Assembly (NCBI GenBank): GCA_016271365.2
Contig: CM028130.1
Span: 468,195,501-468,259,500 of the forward strand
Reading direction: 5' to 3'
Length of the DNA: 64,000 nucleotides
Origin: Neoceratodus forsteri
Lineage: Eukaryota; Chordata; Ceratodontiformes; Ceratodontidae
Shown here: in pieces, positions 34,141-47,100 of the stretch
How positions within the stretch are numbered: position 1 is the first letter of the stretch
Layout of the letters: the number at the start of each line of letters is the position of its first letter
Made by a program: the position numbers and the translations under genes
Notes under the pieces: generated by a model
Told to the model about the DNA's origin: nothing
Database searches by the model: none
Seen by the model: only the letters and a program-made list of their open reading frames with translations

Positions 34141-35610
34141 TGTTTGCAGTGTGTAGTCATTGGGAGGGGAAGGATGAAGGAGACCCCTTTCTGGACTTGC
34201 TGGAAGAAAGTAAGCGAGAGTCCTCTGTGAAGGCAGTAAAATTGCCTCCCCAGCTGGCCCCAGACCAGATCCAGAAAGTAAGGGAGGTTTTAGCAGACTT
34301 TGCCCCATTATTTAGCACCAAGCCTGGACTAACCCACTTAGTGACACACGATGCGAAGACAGGGACACAGACACCCATACGGCGGACAGTATATCGGGTG
34401 TCAGAGGCTGTTCAAAAGGACATTAGGAGGGAAGTGGAGGATATGCTGGATTTAGGGGTAATCCAGAGATCCCACAGCCCCTGGGCCTCACCCGAAGTCC
34501 TTGTGCCTAAGCCAGATGGCTCTACTTGTTTCTGTGTGGACTATCATGTACTGAATGCAGTCACAAAGTCCGACGCCCACCTGATGCCCCGGACGGATGA
34601 ACTCCTGGACAAGTGGGGGGGTGACCTACCTTACGATGATTGACCTGACCAAGGGGTATTGGCAGGCAGAATTGACAGACAGAGCTAGGAAGAGGTCAGC
34701 CTTCATCACTCCGATAGACTTATTTGAGTTTAAAATAATGCCTTCCGGAATGAAGAACACCCTGGCCACTTTCCAAAGGTTGGTGAACCAGGTATTAAAT
34801 GGTGCTAGGGAAGTGCTGGGCAGGATACAGAGGGCCGGACTCACTGTCAATGCCGAGAAGTTCCAGGTGGCCATGGGAGAAGTGGCATACCTCGGGCATG
34901 TAGTAGGCTGGGGACAGCTCCATCCTCACCAAATAAAGATAGAGGTAATCCAGGCATGGCCCAGACCAGAAACACAGAAGCAGGTCAGGAGTTTTCTAGG
35001 GACAGCAGGGTACTACAGAAAATTTGCACCCAATTACAGTGGCCTGGCTGCTCCCCTATCTGACCTAACAAAGAAAAGGATGCCTAAGAAAATTACCTGG
35101 GGCCCAGCCTGTGAGGAAGCCTTTTCCAAACTAAAGGAGGCACTGTGCAGTGTTCCTGTTTTGACAAGTCCTGACTATAGCAAAACCTCTATAGTTCAGA
35201 CTGACGCCTCAGACATGGGTATTGGGGCAGTACTGAGTCAGACATCCAGTCAAGGGACAGATCACCCAGTAGTGTACCTGAGTGGAAAATTACTTCCTAG
35301 GGAGCAGGCATACTCCACAGTGGAAAAAGAGTGTCTTGTCATAGTGTGGGCCCTAAAAAAATTAGAGCCCTACTTATATGGGCAGCATTTTGTGGTGCAG
35401 ACTGACCACAACCCCCTGATTTGATTGACGCAGATGGGAAAGAACAATGGTAGATTGCTAAGATGGAGTCTTGCTTTGCAAGGGTATGATATGACAATCA
35501 TACATAGGGCTGGAGCCCAAAATCAGAACTCAGATGGGCTGTCTACAAGGAGTGAACTGATTTGGGAAGCTCATCCCATACGGGGGATAGAGCCCCCAAA
35601 TTCAGTCTAG
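34141..35610 (+). pseudogene. pol: Reverse transcriptase and RNase H of Gmr1-like copy 2 (YLDD deleted)
   Basis: The RT N-terminus (KDIRREVEDMLDLGVIQRSH) and VPKPDGS lie in frame 34,059-34,643. The palm continues in 34,597-35,424 with MIDLTKGYWQAEL and MPSGMKN. There, LNGA is joined directly to REVLGRI. The 25 codons that hold YLDD in copy 1 (6482-6556) are missing, so the polymerase cannot be active. The thumb, RNase H (QTDASDMGIGAVLSQ) and KNQNSDGLS-type end are otherwise well kept, with a TGA at 35,422-35,424. A frameshift from an overlap near 34,600 also breaks the frame. Confidence 0.9.
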
Positions 35611-35622
35611 GTGGGGAGGTAT
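35609..35622 (+). other. Polypurine tract of Gmr1-like copy 2
   Basis: AGGTGGGGAGGTAT directly precedes the 3' LTR and aligns with 7369-7381 of copy 1. Confidence 0.75.
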
Positions 35623-36752
35623 TGTGACACTTGGACAGCTGGTTCTAATTCCTGTATCATTTTTTGTAATATAAAAATGTGTGATGGACTGTCTGCCATG
35701 AGAAATGCTGAAACAGCATGTGAGATCACACACACACACACACACACATGTTTTAGATACAAGGTGCTAACTGGAAGGCCAAAAGCTAATTACAGACTTT
35801 TCTAAGTAATTATAGCTTTAGCTGCTAAGAAGGAAATCAGTATCCCTTTTATAACATTTCGAGGGGAAAACCAGGTTTAATACACTGGTGTGAAATCATA
35901 AATGCTTTGGTGTCTGTGTGAGAGGGGATACTGCTCACAGATCAAAGAAATGTCATCTGAAAGAGAAAAATTAGTTGTGCTGAGGATTACAGAATTTAAT
36001 ACTTTGAAAAGACATTCTGTTTTTGTACAGATATATTTTTTTATATATTCTGACAGAGGAGGAACTAGGTGACTCACACAAAGGGGTTGGCAAATATAGT
36101 TTTCTTTACGGAATATTATGTTTTACTTCACAGAGACACTTCTATCTAGACTCTGACAAAGAAACATCTGTGAGCACTTTAAGCAGGTATTTAGAGAGAG
36201 AGACAAATCTAAGTACTGTAGTAAGAACTGCACTGTTAAAACCTGTTTTGTTTAAGAGATTTGTATGTCTTGTGATATAATAGTTCTGTATTTTATGTGT
36301 TACATATTTTTTAGCTATTTTAGTAAAACTCCATTTTTAGAGCTTATTTGATCTATCTTTGATTTCTTTCCTTTACAAGTAGAGTATATATGGTTAAAGC
36401 AGACACTGTGCATAAGCTTGAATGGTGATACCAAACTGGAAAAGGTAAGTGGTTTTAATCTGAGGTATTTTATTAAGAGTTTTTAAGGGTTCATTTCTGT
36501 ACACCTGGTTAGGTGCCCATAGACAAAGATATCTGGCCCCCCCCCCAAAGACAGAATTATCTGAGCCTGTACATTGGGTATGCTAACAAGAGGTTTACAG
36601 TTTGAATTCCTCCTGAACTTGAGACCGAAGGTTGATGCGAACCCACAAAACAGACAAGAGGGTTACCTTGTTCTGTTAACTGTTCACAAGACTGCACTCA
36701 GAGGTTGGCACTTTGGGAGCAGAGGGCTGACTTGCTCAGTGGGTTTTTGACA
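35623..36752 (+). repeat. 3' LTR of Gmr1-like copy 2 (long form)
   Basis: It starts TGTGACACTTGG and ends TTTTTGACA, and it pairs with 29,537-30,675. A poly-C run lies near 36,537-36,545. CTTAC follows. Confidence 0.93.
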
Positions 36753-36857
36753 CTTACTATTTGTGGGGCAGGGATGTGTGGCCCACTAACATGTCACCTG
36801 TTTAACCACACAAGGAGTGCTTATGGGGTAGGGATTTGCAGTCCACTACTACAATGT
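36753..36857. repeat. 63-bp minisatellite, segment 4
   Basis: About 1.7 units lie between Gmr1-like copy 2 and the minus-strand L2. The segment ends in mid-unit (CTACTACAATGT), where the L2 tail begins. Confidence 0.9.
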
Positions 36858-39800
36858 AAGTAAGTAAGATTTTATTTTATTGTGGCACCCAATCCCAGAG
36901 GCTCTGGGTGCCATTACAATTCTAGCATGGCAAAATAATATAAAAATAAACATCAGGTATCAGCATGCACAATCTCCAGTAAAAGAATTTAAAATCAAGA
37001 TTTTAAAATTAAATTGACTTAAAAACTGTCCTGAAAAGCTTGTTTAAACAGATAGATCTTTAGTTCCCCCTTAAATGCCTCCACCGTTGGGACCTCCCTT
37101 ATAGATCTTGGCAGCGAATTCCAAAGGGGTGGGCCAGCAGCCTCGAAGGAACGATCCCCCAAGGTCTTCAGCATGGCCTCAGAATTGCCAGGAGGCCCTC
37201 GATGGAGGAGCAGAAGGAAAGCACCAGGATTGCTGGAGTTAGGAGGTCAGACAGGTGACCAGGGCCCAGTTCATATAGCCCACCTTAAAAAGGAACCTCC
37301 ACCTAACTGGCAGCCAGTGGACATCCTGCAGGACCGAGGTCACATGGCAGGTTTTTGGCAGACCCACCAGCAGCCTAATCGCCGTGTCCTACACTAGCTG
37401 CAGTCAGCAGAGTGTCCCTCCATTGACCCCGAGGTACAAAGCGTTACAGTAGTCCAACCTAGAGGTCACAAAGGCATGTACTAGTGAAGGCAGGGCCTCA
37501 GGTGGCACCAGGGGTTTAATTTGGGTGACATTCCTCAGATGGTAAAAGCCACTTTTGACAACAGATGATACCTGGGCTTCCAGAGTTAAACTGTCATCAA
37601 GGATGACAGCCAAAATCCTCACCCTGGGAGAGGCCATCAAAGGTGTGGAACCCAGGACCAAGCCTGGCACCACTCCGGAGGCCCCCCATCATGCTGATGA
37701 TCAGGCTTAATTACCAGCACTTCCATCTTATCAGGATTCAATATCAGCCAGTTCAAGAACATCCAGCCCTGAGTCTCGGCCAGGCATTTATTTAGCACTT
37801 CAAAGGCATTTCCAGTTCCAGGCACAAATTACATATACAGCTGGGTGTCATCTGCATAGCAGTGAAAACCCAGACTGTATTGTCTAATGAGCTCTCCAAG
37901 GGGCAGCATATACACCTCGAACAGCACTGGCAAGAGGATCGAACCCTGAGGTACTCCACATGACAGGGGTATCGAGGAGGAGGAGGAGGAGGAGGAGGAG
38001 AAATTCCCCTATTTCTACTCTTTGTCTCCTGTCAGAGAGATAGGACTCAAACCATTTGATGACTATTCTGGTGAGTCCATAATACACTCTAAGGTGATCC
38101 AGTAGCACAATGTGGTCCACAATGTCAAATGCTGAGAAGAGATTGAGCAGAATGAGAATTGACCATTCTCCTCTATCCCTCGTCCCAAGGAGGTCATTCT
38201 GCATCCAAACTAATGCCGTTTCTGTACTATGCCTGGCTCTGAAAGTGGATTGGAATGGCTCATAGATGTCAAAAGCCACGCGGTGTGCCTCAAGCTGCAG
38301 AGCCACTATTTTTGTAAACAACCTTCCCTAAGAAAGGAAGGTTGGAGATAGGTCTATAATTCAGGAGGACGTCAGGATCAAGTGATGGTTTCATCAGAAG
38401 TGGCCTCACCAGTGCCTCCTTCAAGATGCCAGAGAAGCAGCCCTCTGAGAGCAAACACCGAACTATCCCAGTGAACACTGGACTAATGGGTTTGATCCCT
38501 CCCACTAGGAGATGGGTCGGACCAGAATCCAGCTCACAAGTGGGCCACAGCTTAAAAATCACCACGATGACTTCAGTTACCTCAACCAGCCACAATTCCC
38601 CCCAAGCAGGAGGAATGTTTCTGCTCGAGCCAGGCCCACCACTGCGGGACACAGTTTCCCCACTTGGAAAATCCCAGCCCAAATGGAGGACACCCTGTCT
38701 GAGAAGAACAGAGCAAACACCTCGCATAATGCTGTTGAAAATGTTTTTTTCGGCTGAAGCAAGACTGCACATACCAGTCTATCCACAGTCCAAAAAAGCT
38801 GAGCAGGTCTGTTCTTCCCAGCAGCAATCCCCCCTGGACAGGAATTCTGCCTTCTTACAGTTGATTGCCCTTGATAATCATTATAAAGATTTCTTAGGGC
38901 CAGTTTGTCCTCCAAGTACTGGGCCCTCCACCAGAAGCACTTCAACCTCCGACCCCTGGTCTTCATTGCCTTGAGAGTCCCATCAAACTAAAGGGGTCTC
39001 AAGCAAGAAGACATTGGTTAATATACGGACCAGACCAATGGCATTGAGTGCCTTGGTGACAGCTCCATTATAGGCTGCTACTACCTCATCCATGCCAACC
39101 GCACATGCAGCACTCATGCCAGAAAAATCCACTACTGCCAGCAGTCCCTCTGGGGACAATCCTCTTAAAGGGCGATAGCGAATCATCTCAACGGGAGGGA
39201 CTCTTGGGGGGGCCTCAAATGAGAACTCCACAGTGCAATGAACAGACTAAATGACCTGATCAGTCTTAAAGTTAGTTACATCAAGCCTCAGCGAGAATAC
39301 CAAGTCCAAGGTGTGGCCGTGTTGGTGGGTCGCAAAGGTAACTTCTTGTGTCAGCCCAGAGAGGACATTATCTGGAGGAGTTCATAACTGAATAGCGAGG
39401 ATTCATCATCAATCCAGGCATTGAAATCCCCCAGAATGAACCATCTGGGGGACTCCAACACCTTGTCAGCAACAAAGTAATTCTTCATCCCATCCCGAAG
39501 GACAATAGATAAGTAGAATCCTGCAACCTGCACCTGGACCCCTATGCACTGCCACATAGTCAAACAACGAGGTAGATCCAACTGGGTGCATGGAGAAGCT
39601 CAAGCTGGATCTAAACCAGATGGCCACTTCTACACCCCTGCATTTCCTCCTCGGACAGTGCACCACCAAGTTCCCAGTGGGGACCGATGCCTCAAAAACT
39701 GGCCCAGCGTCGTCCCCCAGCCAGGTCTCTGTAATGCAAGCCAGGTCGACCGAGGAAATCAGAACTGCCATAACAGCGGTCTTGTTCCTCATCAACCTAG

Positions 39801-40108
39801 CATTGCACAGCACTACCCTAATGGGACCAGCAGAGACTGCCAGCCCTCTATCTACCTGCTCACACGGTCTGGTGGGATCCCTGGGGACAGAAACCAAATA
39901 CACAAGGCCCCTCTCAAGTCTCTGTCTAACTCCAGGGTGCCTCTTATTCCAAACCACCCTGATGCCATTTCCCACAGCAGTACCAGCCATACTCCACTGC
40001 CCAGCCCCCCCTGTCCCTCACAATATCCACCTTCCAGCATCATCTTAGTGTAACTTTCACAAGCAGGACATCAACAAAGAGGCGGAGGCCATGCAGCAAG
40101 GATGCAGC
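36858..40108 (-). pseudogene. L2-like LINE copy 2, nearly full length (minus strand)
   Basis: Read from 40,108 down, the endonuclease comes first. Frame 39,990-39,466 has VVLCNARLMRNK and DLACITETWLGDD. Frame 39,231-38,983 holds the linker to RT (PPRVPPVEMIRYRPLRGLSP). RT is in 38,772-38,290 (NYRPISNLPFLGKV) and 38,321-37,884 ([42 protein letters not shown]). The thumb is in 37,673-37,404 (FYHLRNV, VTSRLDYCNALYLGVNG). The 3' tail is the TA/AAGT-rich end at 36,858. A GGA/GAG expansion (37,976-38,000) inserts a run of leucine codons after VEIG. Stops and frameshifts abound. The element is inserted in the 63-bp array. Confidence 0.9.
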
Positions 40109-41617
40109 ATACACTATCCGTGTAACCACACTAAAAGTATTTGCAAGGTAGGGATATGAAAACTCACTACTATAATGTCACCAGTGTAACCACACAGGGA
40201 GTGCATATAGGGTAGGGATGTGTAGCCCACTACTATAATATCACCCATTTAACCACACTGGGAGTACTTATGGGGTAGGGATGTGCAGCCCACTACTGTA
40301 ATGCCACCTGTGTAACTACACTGGGAGTACTTACTACTTATAGGGTAGGGATGTGCAGCCCACTACTAAAATGTCACCCATCTAACCACACTTGGAGTTC
40401 TTACAGGGTGGGAATATGCGGCACACTACTATCATGTCACCTGTGTAAGCACACAGGGAGTGCTTATAGGAAAGGGATGTGCAGCCGACTACTATAATGT
40501 CACTCATGTCACAACACTGAGAGTACTTACAGAGTAGGGAAGTGCGGCCCACTACTATAATGTCACTTGTGCAATGACACTGGGTGCACTTACTACTTAT
40601 GGGGTAGGGATGTGCAGTCCACTATTATAATGTCACCCATCTACCCACACTGGGAGTACCTACGGGGTAGGGATGTGCAGACAACTACTATAATGTCACT
40701 CATGTTGTCATGTAATGACACTGGGAGTACTTACAGGGTAGGGATGTGCAGCCCACTACTATAATGTCACTCGTCTAATGACACTAGGAGTACTTATGGG
40801 GTAGGGATGTGCTGTCCACTGCTATAATGTTACCCATGTAAGCACACTGGGATCATTTCCAAGGTAAGGATGTGTAACCCATTATTATATTGTTACCTGT
40901 GTAACCACACTGGGAGTACTTATTACTTATGGGGTAGGGATGTGTGGTCCACTACTATAATGTCACCTGTGTAACCATACAGGGAGTGCTTATAGGGTAA
41001 GGATGTGCAACTCACTACTATAATGTCACCTGTGTAATGACACTATTAGTACTTACATTGTAGGGATGTGCAACCCACTACTATGTTGTCACCTGTGTAA
41101 CCACACTTGGAGTACCTGCAGGGTAGGGATTTGCAGTTTGCTACTATAATGTCACCTGTGTAACCACACAGGGAGTGCTTATAGGGTAGGACTGTACAGC
41201 CCACTACTATAATGTCACCTGTGTGATGACACTGGGAGTACTTACGTGGTAGGGATGTGCAACCCACTACTATAATGTCACGTGTGTAACCACACTGGGA
41301 GTACTTACAGGATAGGAATGTGCAGCTCACTACTATAATGTCACCCGAGTAACCACACTAGGAGTGCTTACTACTTAAGGGGTAAGGATGTGCCACCCAC
41401 TACTATAATGTCACCCGTGTAACCATACTGAGAGTACTTATGGGGTATGGATATGCATCCCACTACTATAATGTCACCAGTTTAACCACACAGGGAGTGC
41501 TTATGTCATAGGGATATGCATCCCACTACTATAATGTCACTCATTTAACCACACAGGGAGTACTTGCAGGTAGGGATGTGCAACCCACTCTTATAATGTC
41601 ACCCATGTAACCATACC
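40109..41617. repeat. 63-bp minisatellite, segment 5
   Basis: About 24 units. Some carry an extra ACTTACT step, giving local 72-bp units (for example near 40,330 and 40,590). Confidence 0.95.
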
Positions 41618-41954
41618 ATTGCGACAGCGCCGTTCAGCTGACAAGGGGTTGCTAGAGGTTCCGAGGGTTATACTGAAGTCTTCTGGGGCTAGGGCCTTTG
41701 TGTTTGCGGCTCCAACCCTCTGGAACTCTCTGTCTCGCCGGCTTAGGGAATGCACGAAAGTGGAATCCTTTAAGCGGGATTTTAAGACTTTTTTGTGGAG
41801 CAAGGCTTTCGTGGATTGATGCTGCTGTGAATGCTGATTTTATATGTATATTTTGATTTTATGATTCATCTGTACAGTGCCTTGGTACTTGAAAGGTGCT
41901 AAATAAATAAAGTTTTATTATTATTATTATTATTTATTATTATTATTATTATTA
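41618..41954 (+). mobile_element. L2-like LINE, 3' end, with (ATT)n tail
   Basis: This 5'-truncated insertion has a short frame with ARAFVFAAPTLWNSLSRRLR, the usual L2 C-terminal end. The tail then reads GTACAGTGCCTTGG and GAAAGGTGCTAAATAAATAA, followed by an ATT microsatellite (41,918-41,954). It lies inside the 63-bp array. Confidence 0.85.
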
Positions 41955-42352
41955 AGTACTAGAGAGGTAGGGATGTGCAACCCACTACAATAATGTCACC
42001 GGTGTAACCACTGTGGGAGTTCTTACTAATTTTGGGTAGGGAGGTGTGGCCCACCACTATAATGTTACCAGAGTAACCACCCTGGAAGTTCTTACTACCT
42101 ATAGGGTAGAGATGTGTAGCCCACTACTATAATGTCACCTGTGTAACTACACTGGGAGTACTTTTGGGGGGGTAGGGATGTGAAGCTGACTACTATAATG
42201 TCACCTGTGTAACCACACTGGGAGTACTTTTGGGGGGGGTAGGGATGTGCAGCTGACTACTACAATGTCACCTGTGTAACCACACTGGGAGTACTTATGG
42301 GTGTATGGATGTACATGCCACTACTATAATGTCACCCGTGTAACCATACAGA
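41955..42352. repeat. 63-bp minisatellite, segment 6
   Basis: About six units lie before the CR1 copy. Two neighbouring units share an expanded G run (TTTTGGGGGGG), suggesting a local recent duplication. Confidence 0.93.
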
Positions 42353-43485
42353 GTCCCTTTGAGGAAATGGAATGTGCAATACAATATTAAAGGTTTAAAA
42401 GATGAGACCAGAGAGTGGTTTCCAGGCAAGAATGAGAGAAAGCAGTGTGACCTCAGCTCATACTGAAAATTTAAAATTTAATGTATAGATGCATAACCAG
42501 TGAGGGTGTCACCTTGTCGTAGGTGGTCAGGTTAAGGGTGATTTGGCCGAATGATGACAGCAAGAACCCCTTTAAAATACTAAAATGGTAGAAGGAAACA
42601 AAGTAAGAAAATTTAATTATCTTAATTGCAGGCTTTTAAGAAGTTTCGGGGAGACACTGATACTATAACAATTTGGTAGAGATGTGTAAAGTAATGCACC
42701 TGGGAAACAAAAACCCAGGGGGAAAGTACACAATGGGGGGAGATACTAATGACAACAAAAATGGAAAGGGATCTGAGGGTAGTCATATCAGATGACCTAA
42801 AGGTAGGCAATCAATGTGAAAAGGCAGTAAAGAGGGCTGGGGGATACTGAGATGCATAGGGAGAGGCATCACCAGTGGAAAACAGAAGTTTTCATCCCTC
42901 TGTACAGACAGTTGGTGAGACCCCATCTGGAGTACTGCATGCAGTTCTGGAGACCCCATCTCTGCAAGGACATAGACAGGATGGAGGCAGTCCTAAGGAG
43001 GGCAACTAAAATGGTACAGGGTCTGCACCAGAAATCATATGAAGAGAGACTAAAGGAGCTTAATATGTATACACTTGAGGAAAGGAGGGAGAGGGTGGAC
43101 ATGATATAAACTTTCAAGCAACCTCAGGGGAATCAACAAAGTCCAGAAGGGTAGCATCTTTCAGAAAAATAGATGTGTAAGAACAAGGGGGCACAATTTG
43201 AAGATAGAGGGGGAACATCTCAAGGGCAATGTGAGGAAGTATTTTTTCACAGAGAGGGAGGTGGAGGCATGGAACAGCCTTCCTGAGGAGGTGGTCATGG
43301 GATCAAAAACAGTGGGGGAATTCAGGAATGCATAGCACAGACATAAGGAAATTATAGTGGGGGTGTAGGAGAAAGTAGACTGTTAGTTAACTAGGATCTG
43401 CAACTTATACAATAGGCAGGGAAATGGACAGACTAGGTGGGCCAAGCGGTCCATATCTGATGTCAAAGTCTATGTTCCTATGTAC
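42353..43485 (+). pseudogene. CR1-like LINE, 3' half
   Basis: The RT thumb and C-terminus are of the CR1 clade. HLGNKNPGGKY-type residues lie near 42,700, then frame 42,852-43,109 has [20 protein letters not shown] and [20 protein letters not shown], and on to [22 protein letters not shown] lies near 43,270. The 3' end has the usual CR1/L3-type terminus (GGGCCAAGCGGTCC, then TCTATGTTCCTATG). It is inserted where the minisatellite changes from 63-bp to 66-bp units. It is 5'-truncated, with several stops. Confidence 0.88.
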
Positions 43486-46400
43486 AGCCCACTGCTATAC
43501 TGATAACTGGATGTCCGTGGTGGGAGAGCTCACGGTGGGGTAGGGAAGTGCAGACCAATGCAGACCAGTGTTATACTACCTTCTGGGTCTCCACACTGGG
43601 AGAGCTCATGGAGGTAGTGATACGCAGTACAGTACTATACTGACTCCTCAGTGAACATGCTGGGATTGCTAACAGTGGGGCAGTGATGTGCAGTGCAGTG
43701 CTATACTGACACCTCAGTGAACATGGCTGAGATTGCTAATGGTGGGGCAGTGATGTGCAGTACAGTGCTATACTGACACCAAAGTGAAGATGCTGGGATT
43801 GCTAATGGTGGGGTCAGTGCTGTGCAGTATAGTCCTATACTGACACCTCAGTGAACATGCTGGGTTTGCTAATGGTGGGGCATTGATGTGCAGTACACTG
43901 CTATACTGACACCTCAGTGAACATGCTGGGATTGCTAATAGTGGGGCAGTGATTTTCAGTACAGTGCTATACTGACATCTCAGTGAACATGCTGGGAGTG
44001 CTAATGGTGGGGCAGTGATGTGCAGTGCAGTACTATATTGACACCTCAGTGAACATGCTGGGATTGCTAACCGTGGGGCAGTGATTTCCAGTACAGTGCT
44101 ATTGAACATGCTGGGAGTGCTAATGGTGGGGCAGTGATGTGCAGTACAGTACTATACTGACATCTCAGTGAACATGCTGGGATTGCTAATGGTGGGGCAG
44201 TGATGTGCAGTACACTGCTTTACTGACACCTCAGTGAACATGCTGGGAGTGCTAATGTTGGGGTAGTGATTTTCAGTACATTGCTATACTGACACCTCAG
44301 TGAACATGCTGGGAGTGCTAATGGTGGGGCAGTGATGTGCAGTACAATCCTATACTGACACCTCAGTGAATATGTTGGGATTGCTAATGGTGGGGCAGTG
44401 ATGTACGGTACAGTGCTATACTGACACCAAAGTGAACATGCTGGGAAAGCTAAGAGTGGGGTACTGATGTGCAGTACACTGCTATACTGACACCTCAGTG
44501 AACATGTTGGAAGTGCTAATGATGGGGCAGTGATGTGCAGTACAGTGCTATACTGACACCTCAGTGAACATGCTGGGATTGCAAATGGTGGGGCAGTGAT
44601 GTGCAGTTCAGTGCTATACTGACACCTCAGTGAACATGCTGGGATTGCAAATGGTGGGGCAGTGATGTGCAGTTCAGTGCTATACTGACACCTCAGTGAG
44701 CATGCTGGGAGAGGTAACGGTGGGGCAGTGATGTGTAGTACACTGGTTTACTGACACCTCAGTGAACATGCTGGGAGTGCTAACGGTGGGGCAGTGATGT
44801 GCAGTACACTGCTTTACTGACACCTCAGTGAACATGCAGGGAGTGCTAACGTTGGGGCAGTGATGTGCAGTACAGTGCTATACTGACACCTCAGTGAACA
44901 TGCTGGGATTGCTAACAGTGGGGCAGTGATGTGCAGTACATTGCTATACTGACACCAAAGTGAACATGCTGGGATTGCTAATGGTGGGGCACTGATGTGC
45001 AGTACACTGCTATTCTGACACCTCAGTGAACATGTTGGGAGTGCTAATGGTGGGGCAGTGATGCGCAGTACAGTGCTATACTGACACCTCAGTGAACATG
45101 CTGGGAGTGCTAATGGTGGGGCAGTGATGCACAGTACAGTGCTATACTGACACCTCAGTGAACATGCTGGGAGAGGTAATTGTGGGGCAGTGATGTACAG
45201 TACAGTGCTATACTGACACCTCAGTAAACATGCTGGGAGTGCTAACGGTGGGGCAGTGATGTGCAGTGCTATACTGACACCTCAGTGAACATGCTGGGAG
45301 TGCTAACAGTGGGGTAGAGATGTGCAGTACAGTGCTATATTGACATCAAAGTGAACATTCTGGGATTGCTAACAGTGTAGTGGAGATGTGCAGCCCTCTG
45401 CTATACTGTCATCTTGGTGACCATGCTGGGAGTGCTCACAGTGGGGTAGAGATTTGCAGCCCACTGCTATACTGTCACCTTGGCAACTACGCTGGGAGTG
45501 CTCACAGTGGAGTACAGATGTGTAGCCCATTGCTATACTGTCACCTTGGCGACTACGCTGGGAGTGCTCACAGTGGGGTAGAGATGTGCAGCCCACTGCT
45601 TTACTGTCACCTTGGTGACCACACTGGAAGTGCTCACAGTGGGGGTACAAAAGTGCAGCCCACACATATAGTGACACCTTGGTGACCATGCTGGGAGTGC
45701 TCACTGTGAGGTAGAGATGTGCAGTCCACTGCTATACTGTTACCTTGGCGACTGCTGGGAGTGCTCACACTGGGGTAGAGAAGTGTAGACCATTGCTATG
45801 CTGCCACCTTGTTGACCACGCTAGAAGTGCTCACAGTGGGGTAGAGATGTGCAGCCCACTGCTATACTGACACCTTGGTGACCACACTGGAAGTGCTCAC
45901 AGTGGGGGTACAAATATGCAGCCCATACATATAGTGACACCTTGGTGACCATGCTGGGAGTGCTCACAGTGGGGGTAGAGATGTGCAGCCCACTGTTATA
46001 GTGCCACCTTGGTGACTACGCTGGGAGTGCTCACAGTGGGGTAGAGATGTGCAACCCATTGCTATACTGTCACCTTGGTGACTACGCTGGGAGTGCTCTC
46101 AATGGGGAAGAGACGTGAAGCCCACTGCTATGCTGCCACCTTGGTGACCACGCTGGGAGTGCTCACAGTGGGGTAGAAATGTGCAGCCCACTGCTATACT
46201 GACACCTTGGTGACTACACTGGAAGTGCTCACAGTGGGGGTACAAAAGTGCAGCCCACTCATATAGTGACACCTTGGTGACCATGCTGGGAGTGCTCACA
46301 TAGAGGTACGAAAGTGCAGTCCACTGATATACTGCCACCTTGTTGACCAGGATGAGAGAGCTCATGGTTGGGGTAACAAATAACAGCCCACTGTTATACT

Positions 46401-46782
46401 GCTACCTTGGTGAAAATGCTGGGAGTGCTAACAGTGGGAGTAGGAAATAACAGCCCATTGATATAATGCCACCTTGGTGAACACACTGGTAGTGCTCACA
46501 GTGGGGGTAGAAAAGTGCAGCCTGCTGATATACTACCACTTCGGTGACTACATTGGGAGTACTCATGGTGGGGGTAGGAAGATGCAGCCCACTGTCATAC
46601 TGCCACCTTGGTGATAACGCTGAGAGTGCTCACAGTGTGGGTAGGAAATAACAGCCCACTGATAGAATGCCACCTTGGTGACCATGCTGGGAGTGCTCAC
46701 AGTGTGGGTAGGAAAGTGCACTCCACTGATATACTGCCACCTTGGTGACCACGCTGGGAGTGCTCACACTGAGGTAGGAAAT
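43486..46782. repeat. 66-bp minisatellite (two subfamilies)
   Basis: About 50 units. From 43,486 to about 45,370 the unit has GTGGGGCAGTGATGTGCAGT and TGACACCTCAGTGAACATGC. From about 45,370 it changes to GTGGGGTAGAGATGTGCAGC and TGTCACCTTGGTGACCACGC. Both align along their whole length with the 63-bp unit (GTAGGGATGTGCAGCCCACT, then TGTCACC, then CTGGGAGT), so all three are subfamilies of one minisatellite. Spurious reading frames result, because 66 is divisible by three. Confidence 0.95.
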
Positions 46783-46825
46783 AAATACAGGTTACTCACC
46801 TGTAACAGGAGTTCTAGGAATGGTA

Positions 46826-46927
46826 TATGTTGTTCATCCACACTTATTGGCAGGTTCCTTGCTGCTTTAAATCTTGCGGAAGGTCTTCAAGCTGGCTCCT
46901 CCCACCCACCCACCCGGTGGTAAAACT
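46826..46927. repeat. DIRS-like inverted terminal repeat, left
   Basis: It runs from ATGTTGTTCATCCACACTTA to GGTGGTAAAACTC. It is the reverse complement of 52,254-52,356, with few differences. Confidence 0.9.
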
Positions 46928-47000
46928 CGCTCCACCCCATGACACCAGATCTAGCCGCTGGAAGCCAGGTTGTGCGTCGAGCTGGGAGGCGGGGTGGGTG

Positions 47001-47100
47001 GTGGATGAACAACATATACCATTCCTAGAACTCCTGTTACAGGTGAGTAACCTGTATTTCTAGGGACATGGATATGTTGTTCATCCACACTTATTGGCAG
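47001..47100. other. DIRS-like internal complementary region
   Basis: Bases 47,001-47,059 are the complement of the left terminus 46,783-46,842. Bases 47,058-47,100 are the complement of the right terminus 52,329-52,369. The two halves meet at a shared TT. In DIRS elements this region templates the joining of the ends into a circle. Confidence 0.88.

Larger units (their letters stand above)
29537..36752 (+). mobile_element. Gmr1-like Ty3/gypsy LTR retrotransposon, copy 2 (complete, defective)
   Basis: A full element is inserted in the 63-bp minisatellite, with the 5-bp duplication CTTAC at 29,532-29,536 and 36,753-36,757. The LTRs are 1139 and 1130 bp. Gene order is gag, protease, integrase, RT, RNase H, as in copy 1. 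Several inactivating changes differ from copy 1: the protease Asp is changed, a 75-bp in-frame deletion removes the RT catalytic box, and there are multiple frameshifts. One integrase stop is shared with copy 1. Confidence 0.93.

Noticed and set aside
39544..40053. Plus-strand frame of 169 codons
   Set aside because: It lies opposite the L2 endonuclease, which has clear homology on the minus strand.
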